Source: an uncultured Solobacterium sp. (lineage in GTDB: Bacteria; Bacillota_I; Bacilli_A; Erysipelotrichales; Erysipelotrichaceae). Taken from it: a DNA stretch of 50,436 nucleotides. Shown here piece after piece: positions 8,356 to 15,971 of this stretch. The DNA lies in NCBI GenBank assembly GCA_938041275.1, contig CALISH010000055.1, positions 1 to 50,436 on the forward strand. The letters are read 5' to 3'. The position numbers were made by a program, and so were the translations under genes. The stretch's first letter is position 1, and every line of letters begins with the position of its first letter. Under the pieces are notes generated by a model. It saw nothing but the letters and a program-made list of their open reading frames with translations. It did not search any database and was not told where the DNA came from.

Positions 8356-9309
8356 ATGTGGGCGATAATTGCGACTTGGCGAATGGCACTGGAAGGTGTA
8401 CAGGAAGCAGGTAACTTATTAAAAGAAGGTAAGAGCAGTGGGGAAGCAGTTGAACATGCAATACGCTGTGTAGAGGATTTTCCATACTATAAATCAGTTG
8501 GATATGGTGGTTTGCCAAATGAAGAGATGATTGTCGAACTTGATGCAGGATATATGGATGGAAATACAATGGCGATGGGTGCTGTAGCTGGTATTAAGGA
8601 TTTTGCAAATCCGATTTCCATTGCCAAAGAGTTATCGAAAGATACTGTCAATTGCGTACTTGTCGCAGAAGGTGCTGAAAAGTATGCAAGCAAAAAAGGC
8701 TTTGAAAGAAAGACAATGTTAACAGATAGAGCCAAGCAACATTATCGTAAACGTGTCAAAGAAGTACGCGAGCAGGAGCTAAAACCATATGATGGTCATG
8801 ATACTGTTGGTGAAGTTGCACTGGATTGTGCAGGAAAGATTGTTGCAGGAACTTCTACGAGTGGTTTATTTATGAAGAAGGCTGGACGTATTGGTGATTC
8901 TCCTATCGTTGGGGGTGGCTTCTACGCTGACTCTGAGGTTGGTGGAGCTACCGCGACTGGTCTTGGCGAAGATTTGATGAAGGGATGTATCTCTTATGAA
9001 ATCGTTCGTAAGATGAAAGAAGGAATGGGACCACAAGAAGCTTGTCAAAGAACGGTAGATGAGTTAGACGCAAAACTGAAAAAGAGCCGTGGTTTTGCGG
9101 GTGACCTTAGTGTTGTGGCAATTGATAAAGATGGTAATTACGGTTGTGCTACGAATATTCAAAACTTCTCATTTGTTATATATCGTGAAAACGAAGAAGC
9201 CAAAGTTTATTTAGCAAATTGTATCGATGGTAAGACAGTGATTACAGTTGCTAGCCAAGAGTGGATGGACCAATACATGCAAGAAAGGATGGCACCGATT
9301 TCAGAATGA
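8356..9309 (+). CDS. N4-(beta-N-acetylglucosaminyl)-L-asparaginase (Ntn-hydrolase, family T2)
   Basis: This 317-residue enzyme splits the GlcNAc-Asn bond to give aspartate and a glycosylamine that breaks down to GlcNAc. It self-cleaves before a threonine nucleophile, here Thr150 in the GHDTVGEVALD motif, the signature of glycosylasparaginases. GRIGDSPIVGGGFYAD and GGATATGLGED form the substrate site; plant and bacterial type isoaspartyl peptidases share the fold but differ in these segments. The start (MWAIIATWRMALEG) is the family's usual N-terminus with no signal peptide, so the enzyme is cytoplasmic, and AGGAGG precedes the ATG. It overlaps cutC by 4 bases. A role on PTS-imported glycosyl-asparagine is a strong inference. 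Confidence 0.87.
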   Translation: MWAIIATWRMALEGVQEAGNLLKEGKSSGEAVEHAIRCVEDFPYYKSVGYGGLPNEEMIVELDAGYMDGNTMAMGAVAGIKDFANPISIAKELSKDTVNCVLVAEGAEKYASKKGFERKTMLTDRAKQHYRKRVKEVREQELKPYDGHDTVGEVALDCAGKIVAGTSTSGLFMKKAGRIGDSPIVGGGFYADSEVGGATATGLGEDLMKGCISYEIVRKMKEGMGPQEACQRTVDELDAKLKKSRGFAGDLSVVAIDKDGNYGCATNIQNFSFVIYRENEEAKVYLANCIDGKTVITVASQEWMDQYMQERMAPISE

Positions 9310-10049
9310 AAAGAGATTTATTTGAAGTATGTGCTGGAAGTGTACAGGATTGTATCAATGCACAACTTGGTGGTGCAGACCGTGTTGAATTAAATAGTGC
9401 TTTACATCTTGGTGGATTAACACCTAGTCTTGCGATGTTAAAACTTGTAAAAGAAAAGACATCACTTAAGGTTATCTGCATGGATAGACCTCGAGCAGCT
9501 GGATTTTGTTATGATGATGTCGAAATAGAGACGATGTTTGAAGATGCTAAAATCTTATTGGAGAATGGAGCAGATGGAATCTCTTTTGGTTTTCTAAATT
9601 CTGATGCGACAATCAATGTGACAGAAACAAAAAAGATGGTGGAGTTAATCCATCAGTATCAAAAGGAAGCAGTGTTCCATCGTGCATTTGATTGTGTGGA
9701 TGACCCTATGCATGCGATCAAACAACTAATTGATTGTGGTGTTGATCGTATCTTAACAAGCGGGTTACAACCTACTGCAATGCAAGGAGCATCAGTGCTC
9801 AAAAAATTACAGAGTGAGTTTGGTGATCAGATTGAACTACTTGCGGGTAGTGGAATTAATGCGAATAATATTAGAGCGTTAAAAGAACAAACAGGATTAC
9901 ATCAATTCCATGGTAGCTGTAAGGAATGGTGTAAAGATCCTACTACAACAGTTGGAAATGTAAGTTATGCCTATCACGAAAGTGATGACTATGATTGCGT
10001 TAGTTTGGAAAAGGTAAAATGTATCGTACAGGAATTGAGAGGTAAGTAA
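9306..10049 (+). CDS. cutC: CutC-family TIM-barrel protein
   Basis: The 247 residues show the CutC start (FEVCAGSVQDCINAQLGGADRVELNS) in overlapping pieces, then GGLTPS, the MDRPRAAGFCYDD segment, FHRAFDC and the ILTSGL and LLAGSGIN strands. CutC was first linked to copper tolerance in Escherichia coli, but that role is disputed, and its fold is that of an enzyme. The start chosen is the ATG at 9306, overlapping the upstream stop (ATGA); an earlier in-frame start would extend inside the asparaginase gene. It lies between glycosylasparaginase and PTS IIA, which argues for a metabolic role in sugar-conjugate breakdown rather than copper handling. Confidence 0.9.
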   Translation: MKRDLFEVCAGSVQDCINAQLGGADRVELNSALHLGGLTPSLAMLKLVKEKTSLKVICMDRPRAAGFCYDDVEIETMFEDAKILLENGADGISFGFLNSDATINVTETKKMVELIHQYQKEAVFHRAFDCVDDPMHAIKQLIDCGVDRILTSGLQPTAMQGASVLKKLQSEFGDQIELLAGSGINANNIRALKEQTGLHQFHGSCKEWCKDPTTTVGNVSYAYHESDDYDCVSLEKVKCIVQELRGK

Positions 10050-10050
10050 A

Positions 10051-10356
10051 ATGGAAGGCTTAGAGTTAATCTGCTTTAAAATTATTGCGTCGGTAGGAGA
10101 AGCAAGAAATTCTCTTTTGAATGCATATCGTCATGCGAAGAGAAAAAATGTGGAGGAAGCCAAGAAGTGTATGCAGGAGGCAGAGGAGTTTTTCAATAAA
10201 GCACACCAAGCACATGCGGAGCTGATTACACAAGAAGCAAATGGTGAGAACATCAGTGTGAATTTGTTGTTGGTTCATGCGGAAGATCAGTTAATGAGTA
10301 TTGAAACACTTAAGATCATCGCGGAAGAGGAGATCTTATTTGCGGAAGGATTATAG
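10051..10356 (+). CDS. PTS lactose/cellobiose-family IIA component
   Basis: This 101-residue, all-helical cytoplasmic subunit accepts phosphate from HPr on a histidine and hands it to IIB. The conserved active site is LLLVHAEDQLMS, with the phosphorylated histidine at residue 76. Residues 1-60 show the family pattern ICFKIIASVGEARN...AYRHAKRKN. The length equals ChbA/CelC-type IIA. It starts 1 base after the cutC stop and ends 2 bases before the RDD gene. No other Lac-family IIA is in the window, so it most likely serves the IIB/IIC pair at 824-2517, tying operons A and B to the same substrate. Confidence 0.92.
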   Translation: MEGLELICFKIIASVGEARNSLLNAYRHAKRKNVEEAKKCMQEAEEFFNKAHQAHAELITQEANGENISVNLLLVHAEDQLMSIETLKIIAEEEILFAEGL

Positions 10357-10358
10357 GC

Positions 10359-10979
10359 ATGGGTAAAAATAAGCAACTAAGAAAGAAAACAACAGAAAAC
10401 ACACAAAATAATCAAAATGCTTTTCTTGCAAGAAGAGGATTTGCGTTTGTCATCGATTTTATTATTACAAATCGTTTGTCACTCTTTGTGACAGGAATTG
10501 TATATGGATTGATGAATAACGGAAATATTCAGATTCTCAACGGGTTTGAAGGTATACAGCCAACACAGATTATCGTGTTATTGTTAAGTGTGCTTGTCAC
10601 ACATGGATTCTACTTTGTCTTTGTGCCTGCCAAGATTACGGGTGGTTCAACGATGATGCAGAAGGTAATGCAGGTTAAAGTTGTGCGTGAAGATGGCAAC
10701 CCAGCTACATTAAAAGATTTTGCGTTACGTTACTTCGTAGGATCTGTTTTATGCGAGGGTTTATTCTATGATGCCTTTGGTGTCATTCTAAGCGGTATAT
10801 TCTTCGGCATTTTTATGGCAGAAGATATCAGTCGTATCATTTATATCGTTAGTGCAATTAGCAGTGTTCTTTCGCTAATTATGGCATTGATGGATAAAGG
10901 AAAATATCGATTCTTCCATGACAAGATTTCGAAAACAATCATGAAAGATGAATATGTCCCAAGCGGCAAGGTACTATAG
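10359..10979 (+). CDS. RDD-family membrane protein
   Basis: This 206-residue protein has a basic N-terminal tail, then RRGFAFVIDFII (the Arg and Asp that name the family), about four hydrophobic helices, and a terminal RFFHDKISKTIM motif that is typical of RDD proteins. The function of the family is mostly unclear; some members have been linked to ion exchange or to insertion of partner proteins. It is the last gene of operon B, 2 bases after PTS IIA, and is followed by a terminator. A direct role in the PTS pathway is not evident. Confidence 0.8.
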   Translation: MGKNKQLRKKTTENTQNNQNAFLARRGFAFVIDFIITNRLSLFVTGIVYGLMNNGNIQILNGFEGIQPTQIIVLLLSVLVTHGFYFVFVPAKITGGSTMMQKVMQVKVVREDGNPATLKDFALRYFVGSVLCEGLFYDAFGVILSGIFFGIFMAEDISRIIYIVSAISSVLSLIMALMDKGKYRFFHDKISKTIMKDEYVPSGKVL

Positions 10980-10993
10980 GTTTGTGAAATTAT

Positions 10994-11021
10994 CCCATTC
11001 TGATATAAAGAATGGGTTTTT
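10994..11021 (+). terminator. Rho-independent terminator of operon B
   Basis: CCCATTC (10994-11000) pairs with GAATGGG (11010-11016), followed by five T residues. Confidence 0.85.
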
Positions 11022-11026
11022 ATATA

Positions 11027-11042
11027 CGCAATGTATATTGCG
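11027..11042. promoter_or_regulatory. Perfect 16-base palindrome upstream of mcrB
   Basis: CGCAAT-GTAT-ATTGCG, 104 bases before the mcrB start and just after the operon B terminator. It is a candidate operator for the restriction genes. No dedicated regulator gene is adjacent. Confidence 0.4.
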
Positions 11043-11145
11043 AATACCATACTTAGTTGAAAGAGTGTGTGACTACACATATAATCAAAATAAAGATACA
11101 CAACTATAAATAATCAGATACGTTATATAACAAGGGGAGAAAATA

Positions 11146-13230
11146 ATGGCTATTCCAAAAATTGAAAAAGAAAGTATATTATCTGCATTAAAATTTATTG
11201 ATGAATATGGTATTCCTGACAAGCACAAGAGCACACAATATGAACTCGTTAGTAGTGATGGCAAGAAATATCCACCAAAATATGTAATAGCAGTAGCAAA
11301 CCACATTGAAAATGGGGGAGAGATTGTAACAACTGGATATAATGCGGTTGAAGCCAAGAATTATTTTGAATCACATGGATTCAAAATTCAGACGAAACAA
11401 GAGAGATTTGAATTAACTATTACTGCTAATGATATAATCTCAACTGACCCTAGATTTTCTGTTGAAACTATTAAGTTAGGCGATAATTTTAAGGTTATCG
11501 ACACATATTTTGTTTCTTCTAAAAATGAGATTATTAAAAGAAAAAAAGAACGAAAAGAAAAGGAAATCTCTAATCAAACATTGCCTAGACTTGCATTCCA
11601 AATATATGAAGAGGAAATCGATAAACTTACAGATTCAGAAAAAGAGAACTTTCCTGTTTGCAGACATAATGAAAATCAAGAATATCGAGGTATTTTTTTA
11701 ACAAAAGAAGAGTTCGAAAAATATAAGGATTCAAAGGAATACTTGGCTTATACGAGAAGAAATAATGAACAATATTATATCTATTGTTGGAATATTTTTT
11801 CGACATTAGCATTTGTTCAAGAATGCTTGAAAAGATTTGGGAATGAAGGAGACAAATTTATTCTAATTTATAGGGAGAAAACCGAAAAAATAAATATGAA
11901 TAGTGAAAATAATACGGGTATAGACACTGAAGAAAAAAATAGTTTTGAAAACTATAAGAACTCATATTCCAAATTACTATTAGAATCTAAAAATATTGTA
12001 TTTAGAGGTGCACCAGGAACTGGAAAATCATACTTAGCAAAGCAAATAGCTGCAGATATTATTAGTAATGGATATACAGAACAGTACACTGAGTTGACAG
12101 ATGAGCAAAAGCAACAAATAGAGTTTGTTCAATTTCATCCAAGTTATGACTATTCTGATTTTGTGGAAGGTCTGCGTCCAAAGATGAATGAGGATGGAAG
12201 TATTGCGTTCGAATTACGAGATGGAGTTTTTAAATCATTTGTCGAAAAAGCAAGACAAAATTTTGAGAATTCACATAAACCAAAAGAAATTAGGGAGCGA
12301 GAAGCATCAGCGAATACAATCATGACTAATTTCTTTTCGAATATTAGACTAGAAGAAGATGAATTTAAAACAATTAAAGGAAGCAAATTCACAATCACTA
12401 ATATTGATGACAAACGTATCTATATAGCGATTCCGGGGAACGAAACAGTCGATAAACTAAGTTTAAATATTGACGAGATACGTAGGATGCTTGAAGCTGG
12501 ATTGGATTTTGAAAAAGTGAGTGATATTACTAGCTTTTTTGGTAAACAGTTTGCAACACAAAATTACTCCTATGACTATGCGTTATTTAAGGCGATTAAA
12601 GCGAAAACGCTACATGTAACTGAAACTGATGTGGCACCAGAAGAGTTAAAAAAATATATTTTTATTATTGATGAAATTAATCGTGGTGAAATTTCTAAAA
12701 TTCTTGGGGAGTTATTCTTCTCTATCGATCCTGGGTATCGTGGGAAATCTGGCGAAGTATCAACGCAATATTCAAACATGCATGCATATCCAAATGAGAA
12801 ATTTTATATTCCTGAAAATGTTTTTATCATTGGGACAATGAATGACATTGACAGGTCTGTTGATAGTTTTGATTTTGCGATGAGAAGAAGATTTAGATTT
12901 ATTGAAGTGAAAGCTGAATCGACTCAAAATATGCTTGATCTGTTAGGAGATGTGCAACTAAGAAGAGAGGCTTTAGCAAGAATGGATAGATTAAATGAAG
13001 AGATTCTCAAAGTTGATGATTTAAATGAAAACTATCAGATTGGTGCAGCATATTTCCTTAAGCTTAAGAATATAAGCTTTGATGACTTATGGAATGATTA
13101 TTTAAAACCTTTATTACAGGATTATGTGCATGGATTATATGATGAACAAGGTATCATGAAGAGATTTGCCAAAGCATATGGATACCAGGCTTCAGATGAA
13201 GGTGACGCAGATGAAGCAAGTCAAAATTAA
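11146..13230 (+). CDS. McrB-like AAA+ GTPase subunit of a type IV restriction system
   Basis: This 694-residue protein is the motor and DNA-reading subunit that works with McrC to cut modified DNA. Residues 1-85 form a small domain (KHKSTQYELVSSDGKKYPPK ... FESHGF) also seen at the N-terminus of other McrA/McrB-like nucleases. Residues 90-265 are a variable part, probably the modified-base reader. The AAA+ module follows: Walker A GAPGTGKS (288-295), Walker B IIDEINRGE with D509/E510, and the McrB signature GTMNDIDRS (from 563), then FAMRRRFRF with arginine-finger candidates. It overlaps mcrC by 20 bases. The segment appears more AT-rich than its neighbours, suggesting acquisition. Which modified base it senses cannot be told. 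Confidence 0.9.
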   Translation: MAIPKIEKESILSALKFIDEYGIPDKHKSTQYELVSSDGKKYPPKYVIAVANHIENGGEIVTTGYNAVEAKNYFESHGFKIQTKQERFELTITANDIISTDPRFSVETIKLGDNFKVIDTYFVSSKNEIIKRKKERKEKEISNQTLPRLAFQIYEEEIDKLTDSEKENFPVCRHNENQEYRGIFLTKEEFEKYKDSKEYLAYTRRNNEQYYIYCWNIFSTLAFVQECLKRFGNEGDKFILIYREKTEKINMNSENNTGIDTEEKNSFENYKNSYSKLLLESKNIVFRGAPGTGKSYLAKQIAADIISNGYTEQYTELTDEQKQQIEFVQFHPSYDYSDFVEGLRPKMNEDGSIAFELRDGVFKSFVEKARQNFENSHKPKEIREREASANTIMTNFFSNIRLEEDEFKTIKGSKFTITNIDDKRIYIAIPGNETVDKLSLNIDEIRRMLEAGLDFEKVSDITSFFGKQFATQNYSYDYALFKAIKAKTLHVTETDVAPEELKKYIFIIDEINRGEISKILGELFFSIDPGYRGKSGEVSTQYSNMHAYPNEKFYIPENVFIIGTMNDIDRSVDSFDFAMRRRFRFIEVKAESTQNMLDLLGDVQLRREALARMDRLNEEILKVDDLNENYQIGAAYFLKLKNISFDDLWNDYLKPLLQDYVHGLYDEQGIMKRFAKAYGYQASDEGDADEASQN

Positions 13231-14533
13231 AGATAATCAATATATAGAGAAAGAGACATTTTCTGAGGTCGCAAATATTGTAAAGCGTGTTGCAGATAAG
13301 ACATTAGGTGATCTTCAAACTGAAGGGGTTTTTGTATTTCCCGAGTGTATGAATGACGCAAAGGATATTACAAGAGAACAGTTTATTCTTCAAAGTTATA
13401 ATGATAAGTACTGTACTGGAAACGTAATGGGTTTTCTTGGGATGGGGTCTGAAAGAATTGTTATCGAATCTAGGTTTAGTGTAGGAGACAAGGATTATTT
13501 CTTTCAGTATCTATTAGAAAAAGTCTTAGATTATCCTAATTTTGTAAATCTATGTACAGATATGAATCAAGATGATATGGTTTATCATCTGTTATTATTT
13601 TTATTTCCATATTATCTTAAGAGTGCAATGCGAAAAGGTCCTTTTAAAACTTATATCTGTAAGAAATACAATGATAGAAATATAAATGGTGTACTTGATA
13701 TAGCAAGACATATACGATTGAATACTCCTTTTATTGGAAATGTATCGTATAACCAAAGAGAATATTCTTTTGATAATTATCTAATGGAACTTATCCGACA
13801 TACGATTGAGTATATAAAAGGGAAATCGTATGGATATGCACTTTTGAAAAACGTCAAGGATGAAGTGAAATCAATTATTGAATCAACACAGGGGTATTGT
13901 GCATCAGAGCGAAGAACAATCATAGAAGAAAATAAAAAGAATAAACTAAGTCATGCGTATTACCACGAATACAGGAGCTTACAAAAGCTTTGTATTATGA
14001 TTCTGCAAAATCAGAAACATAGATTTGGACTTGGGAATAGGCGAATCTACGGAATCTTATTTGATGGGGCCTGGTTATGGGAAGAATATATTAATACTCT
14101 CATTGGAGAACAGTTCTATCATCCTATGAATAAAGCTAGAAGTGGACAGCAAAAACTTTTTTCTGATGGTTCAGGATGGATTTATCCGGATTTTATTGGA
14201 AAGAATTCTGCAAATAGAATAATAGTGGACGCAAAGTATAAACCAATAGAAAATATTGCAAGCGGCGATTATCTGCAAGTATTAGCTTATATGTTCAGAT
14301 TTGATGCGAAATGGGGATATTATATTTATCCGGATATTTGTAATTCAAATGTCAAAGAATTGATGCTGAATCAAGGAGTTACATTTGAAGATAGTGTAAG
14401 TTCTAGAGAAAATGTTGGTGTAAGAAAAGTTGGCTTATATATTCCTTGTGCGTGTGATAATTACCAAGAATTTGTTAATCAAATTCAAAAGAGTGAGGAA
14501 AAGTTAAAACAGCAATTCAAGGAAGATTTATAG
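13211..14533 (+). CDS. mcrC: McrC-like nuclease subunit
   Basis: This 440-residue partner of McrB carries the nuclease. The PD-(D/E)xK-type active site is visible as IYPDF (D327) followed 12 residues later by VDAKYK (D340, K342). The N-terminal half contains the McrC region that contacts the McrB ring (VMGFLGMGSERIVIESRF ... PYYLKSAMRKG). The ATG at 13211 is chosen because AAGGTGA lies 5 bases before it; earlier in-frame ATGs at 13166 and 13196 would increase the overlap with mcrB and lack such a site. Active-site residues are intact, so the pair is probably functional. A terminator follows. Confidence 0.88.
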   Translation: MKQVKIKDNQYIEKETFSEVANIVKRVADKTLGDLQTEGVFVFPECMNDAKDITREQFILQSYNDKYCTGNVMGFLGMGSERIVIESRFSVGDKDYFFQYLLEKVLDYPNFVNLCTDMNQDDMVYHLLLFLFPYYLKSAMRKGPFKTYICKKYNDRNINGVLDIARHIRLNTPFIGNVSYNQREYSFDNYLMELIRHTIEYIKGKSYGYALLKNVKDEVKSIIESTQGYCASERRTIIEENKKNKLSHAYYHEYRSLQKLCIMILQNQKHRFGLGNRRIYGILFDGAWLWEEYINTLIGEQFYHPMNKARSGQQKLFSDGSGWIYPDFIGKNSANRIIVDAKYKPIENIASGDYLQVLAYMFRFDAKWGYYIYPDICNSNVKELMLNQGVTFEDSVSSRENVGVRKVGLYIPCACDNYQEFVNQIQKSEEKLKQQFKEDL

Positions 14534-14633
14534 TGTGTATGATACAAATGAGGATTCAAGTAAAGATATGTTGAGTACTATAATAATTTATGGTTTGCTA
14601 TTTGCATCTATAGTAAAAAAGCTTCATTGTGAA

Positions 14634-14668
14634 AAAAATCCATTTGCGCATAAAGAATGGATTTTTAT
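14634..14668 (+). terminator. Terminator of the mcrBC operon
   Basis: AAAAATCCATT (14634-14644) pairs with AATGGATTTTT (14656-14666), an 11-base perfect stem ending in a T run. It lies in the 295-base gene-free stretch 14534-14828. Confidence 0.8.
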
Positions 14669-14751
14669 ATGCATGCATGGTTACAATGTATGGAAGATAA
14701 TCATAAAATATTGGCTATTAGATTGTGTGATATTCAACTTTACATGAGGGA

Positions 14752-14780
14752 TTGAAATGAAAGTCGAGATTTGCTATACT
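14752..14780 (+). promoter_or_regulatory. Sigma-A type promoter of the AEC transporter gene
   Basis: TTGAAA (14752-14757), a 17-base spacer, and TATACT (14775-14780). The gene starts 49 bases after the -10 box. Confidence 0.75.
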
Positions 14781-14828
14781 AAGTCGCGTAAATATTGAAA
14801 TATATATTTGAAAGAAGGGGACTATTAC

Positions 14829-15899
14829 ATGAATTTCTTTGATATCTTTGTAAAGACATTATCAAATGAAAAGATCAGTTCGGCTATTATTTCTAGCGTA
14901 GCTATTATCCTATTAGGTTATGTTATGCGTCGCAAGAAGGTATTCGATGATCGCACAGCGAAAGTATTAACACAGGTTGTACTTTCAGTATCAATTGCTG
15001 CATTGGCATTTAAGTCATTTATGGCGCCAATCAAACCAGAAACATTTACACAAGGTTTAAATGTATTAATCTGGGGTATCGTAATTTACATCTTACTCAT
15101 CTTCTTAACAATTCCGCTCTATGCGAAGTTTGAAGGTGATGAACAGGATGCTTTACGTGTACTAAGTATCTTCGGTTCTACAACATTCTTTGGAATTCCT
15201 ATCGTAAGTGCAATCTATGGTGCAGAAGGTGCGTTATACGCTTCTATCTTCAACATTGGTTACAGAATCTTCTTATATTCTTATGGATATATCAAGATGA
15301 GTGGATTAAAGATGACATCTAAGAACATCAAGTCTATGTTCTTAAATCCAATCGTTATCGCTACATTCTTAGGTCTATTCTTGTGGTTAGCACAAGCATA
15401 TTTACCACAGGTTACTGTAGCTGTTAAGGATGCGACATCAGGTGAAATGGTTAATAAGTCTGTTTCATTCATGCGTTTAGACCTTACATCTCCACAGATT
15501 ACTCAGATTTTAACTTATTTGGCAGGTTTATCTTCTCCACTTGCTTGGTTAGCAATTGGTTCTACACTTGGTTCAGTAAACTTCAAGGATGCGATGACAG
15601 ACAAGAAGGCACTGTACTATACATTTATTAAGTTATTGATTATCCCTGCATTCAACATTGTTGTATTAGCAATCTTAACAGTAACTCATATCTTACCAGT
15701 TAACCTTGTTTCTTTAGGTACAACAGTTATTATGATGGCTACACCTCCAGCAACAGTTGCGGCTTCTTATGCAATTCGTTTTGATAAGGGTGCCCTCGTT
15801 GCGTCTAACACTTCATTGATTGCGACATTAGCAGCTGTTATTATGGCTCCTATTTGGATTGTTATCGTTGAATTAATTGGACATTTAGGAATCTTTTAA
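14829..15899 (+). CDS. AEC-family (auxin efflux carrier type) transporter
   Basis: This 356-residue membrane protein has about ten helices in two halves, with AEC-type segments such as LTQVVLSVSIAALAF, FGSTTFFGIPIVSAIYGAEG and a C-terminal MATPPATVAASYAIRFDKGA. Bacterial members include the malate permeases of lactic acid bacteria, so an organic acid is the likely cargo. The ATG at 14829 is preceded by GAAAGAAGGGG; an in-frame TTG at 14808 overlaps that site and is rejected. The next gene encodes a D-2-hydroxyacid dehydrogenase, which suggests movement of a 2-hydroxy or 2-oxo acid such as lactate. Codon choice resembles that of highly expressed genes. Confidence 0.88.
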   Translation: MNFFDIFVKTLSNEKISSAIISSVAIILLGYVMRRKKVFDDRTAKVLTQVVLSVSIAALAFKSFMAPIKPETFTQGLNVLIWGIVIYILLIFLTIPLYAKFEGDEQDALRVLSIFGSTTFFGIPIVSAIYGAEGALYASIFNIGYRIFLYSYGYIKMSGLKMTSKNIKSMFLNPIVIATFLGLFLWLAQAYLPQVTVAVKDATSGEMVNKSVSFMRLDLTSPQITQILTYLAGLSSPLAWLAIGSTLGSVNFKDAMTDKKALYYTFIKLLIIPAFNIVVLAILTVTHILPVNLVSLGTTVIMMATPPATVAASYAIRFDKGALVASNTSLIATLAAVIMAPIWIVIVELIGHLGIF

Positions 15900-15918
15900 T
15901 TAAGAATAGTATTATAAT

Positions 15919-15942
15919 AAAGCGGGATAAATATCCCGCTTT
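15919..15942 (+). terminator. Strong hairpin between the AEC carrier and dehydrogenase genes
   Basis: AAAGCGGGATA (15919-15929) pairs perfectly with TATCCCGCTTT (15932-15942) around a 2-base AA loop. The T run is short, so some read-through into the dehydrogenase gene is possible. Confidence 0.65.
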
Positions 15943-15971
15943 CATAAATAATAAACAGAAGGAGTAAAATT

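Noticed and set aside
14535..14747. A 70-residue GTG-initiated open frame after mcrC
   Set aside because: It runs through the mcrBC terminator, has no good ribosome-binding site and no family resemblance.
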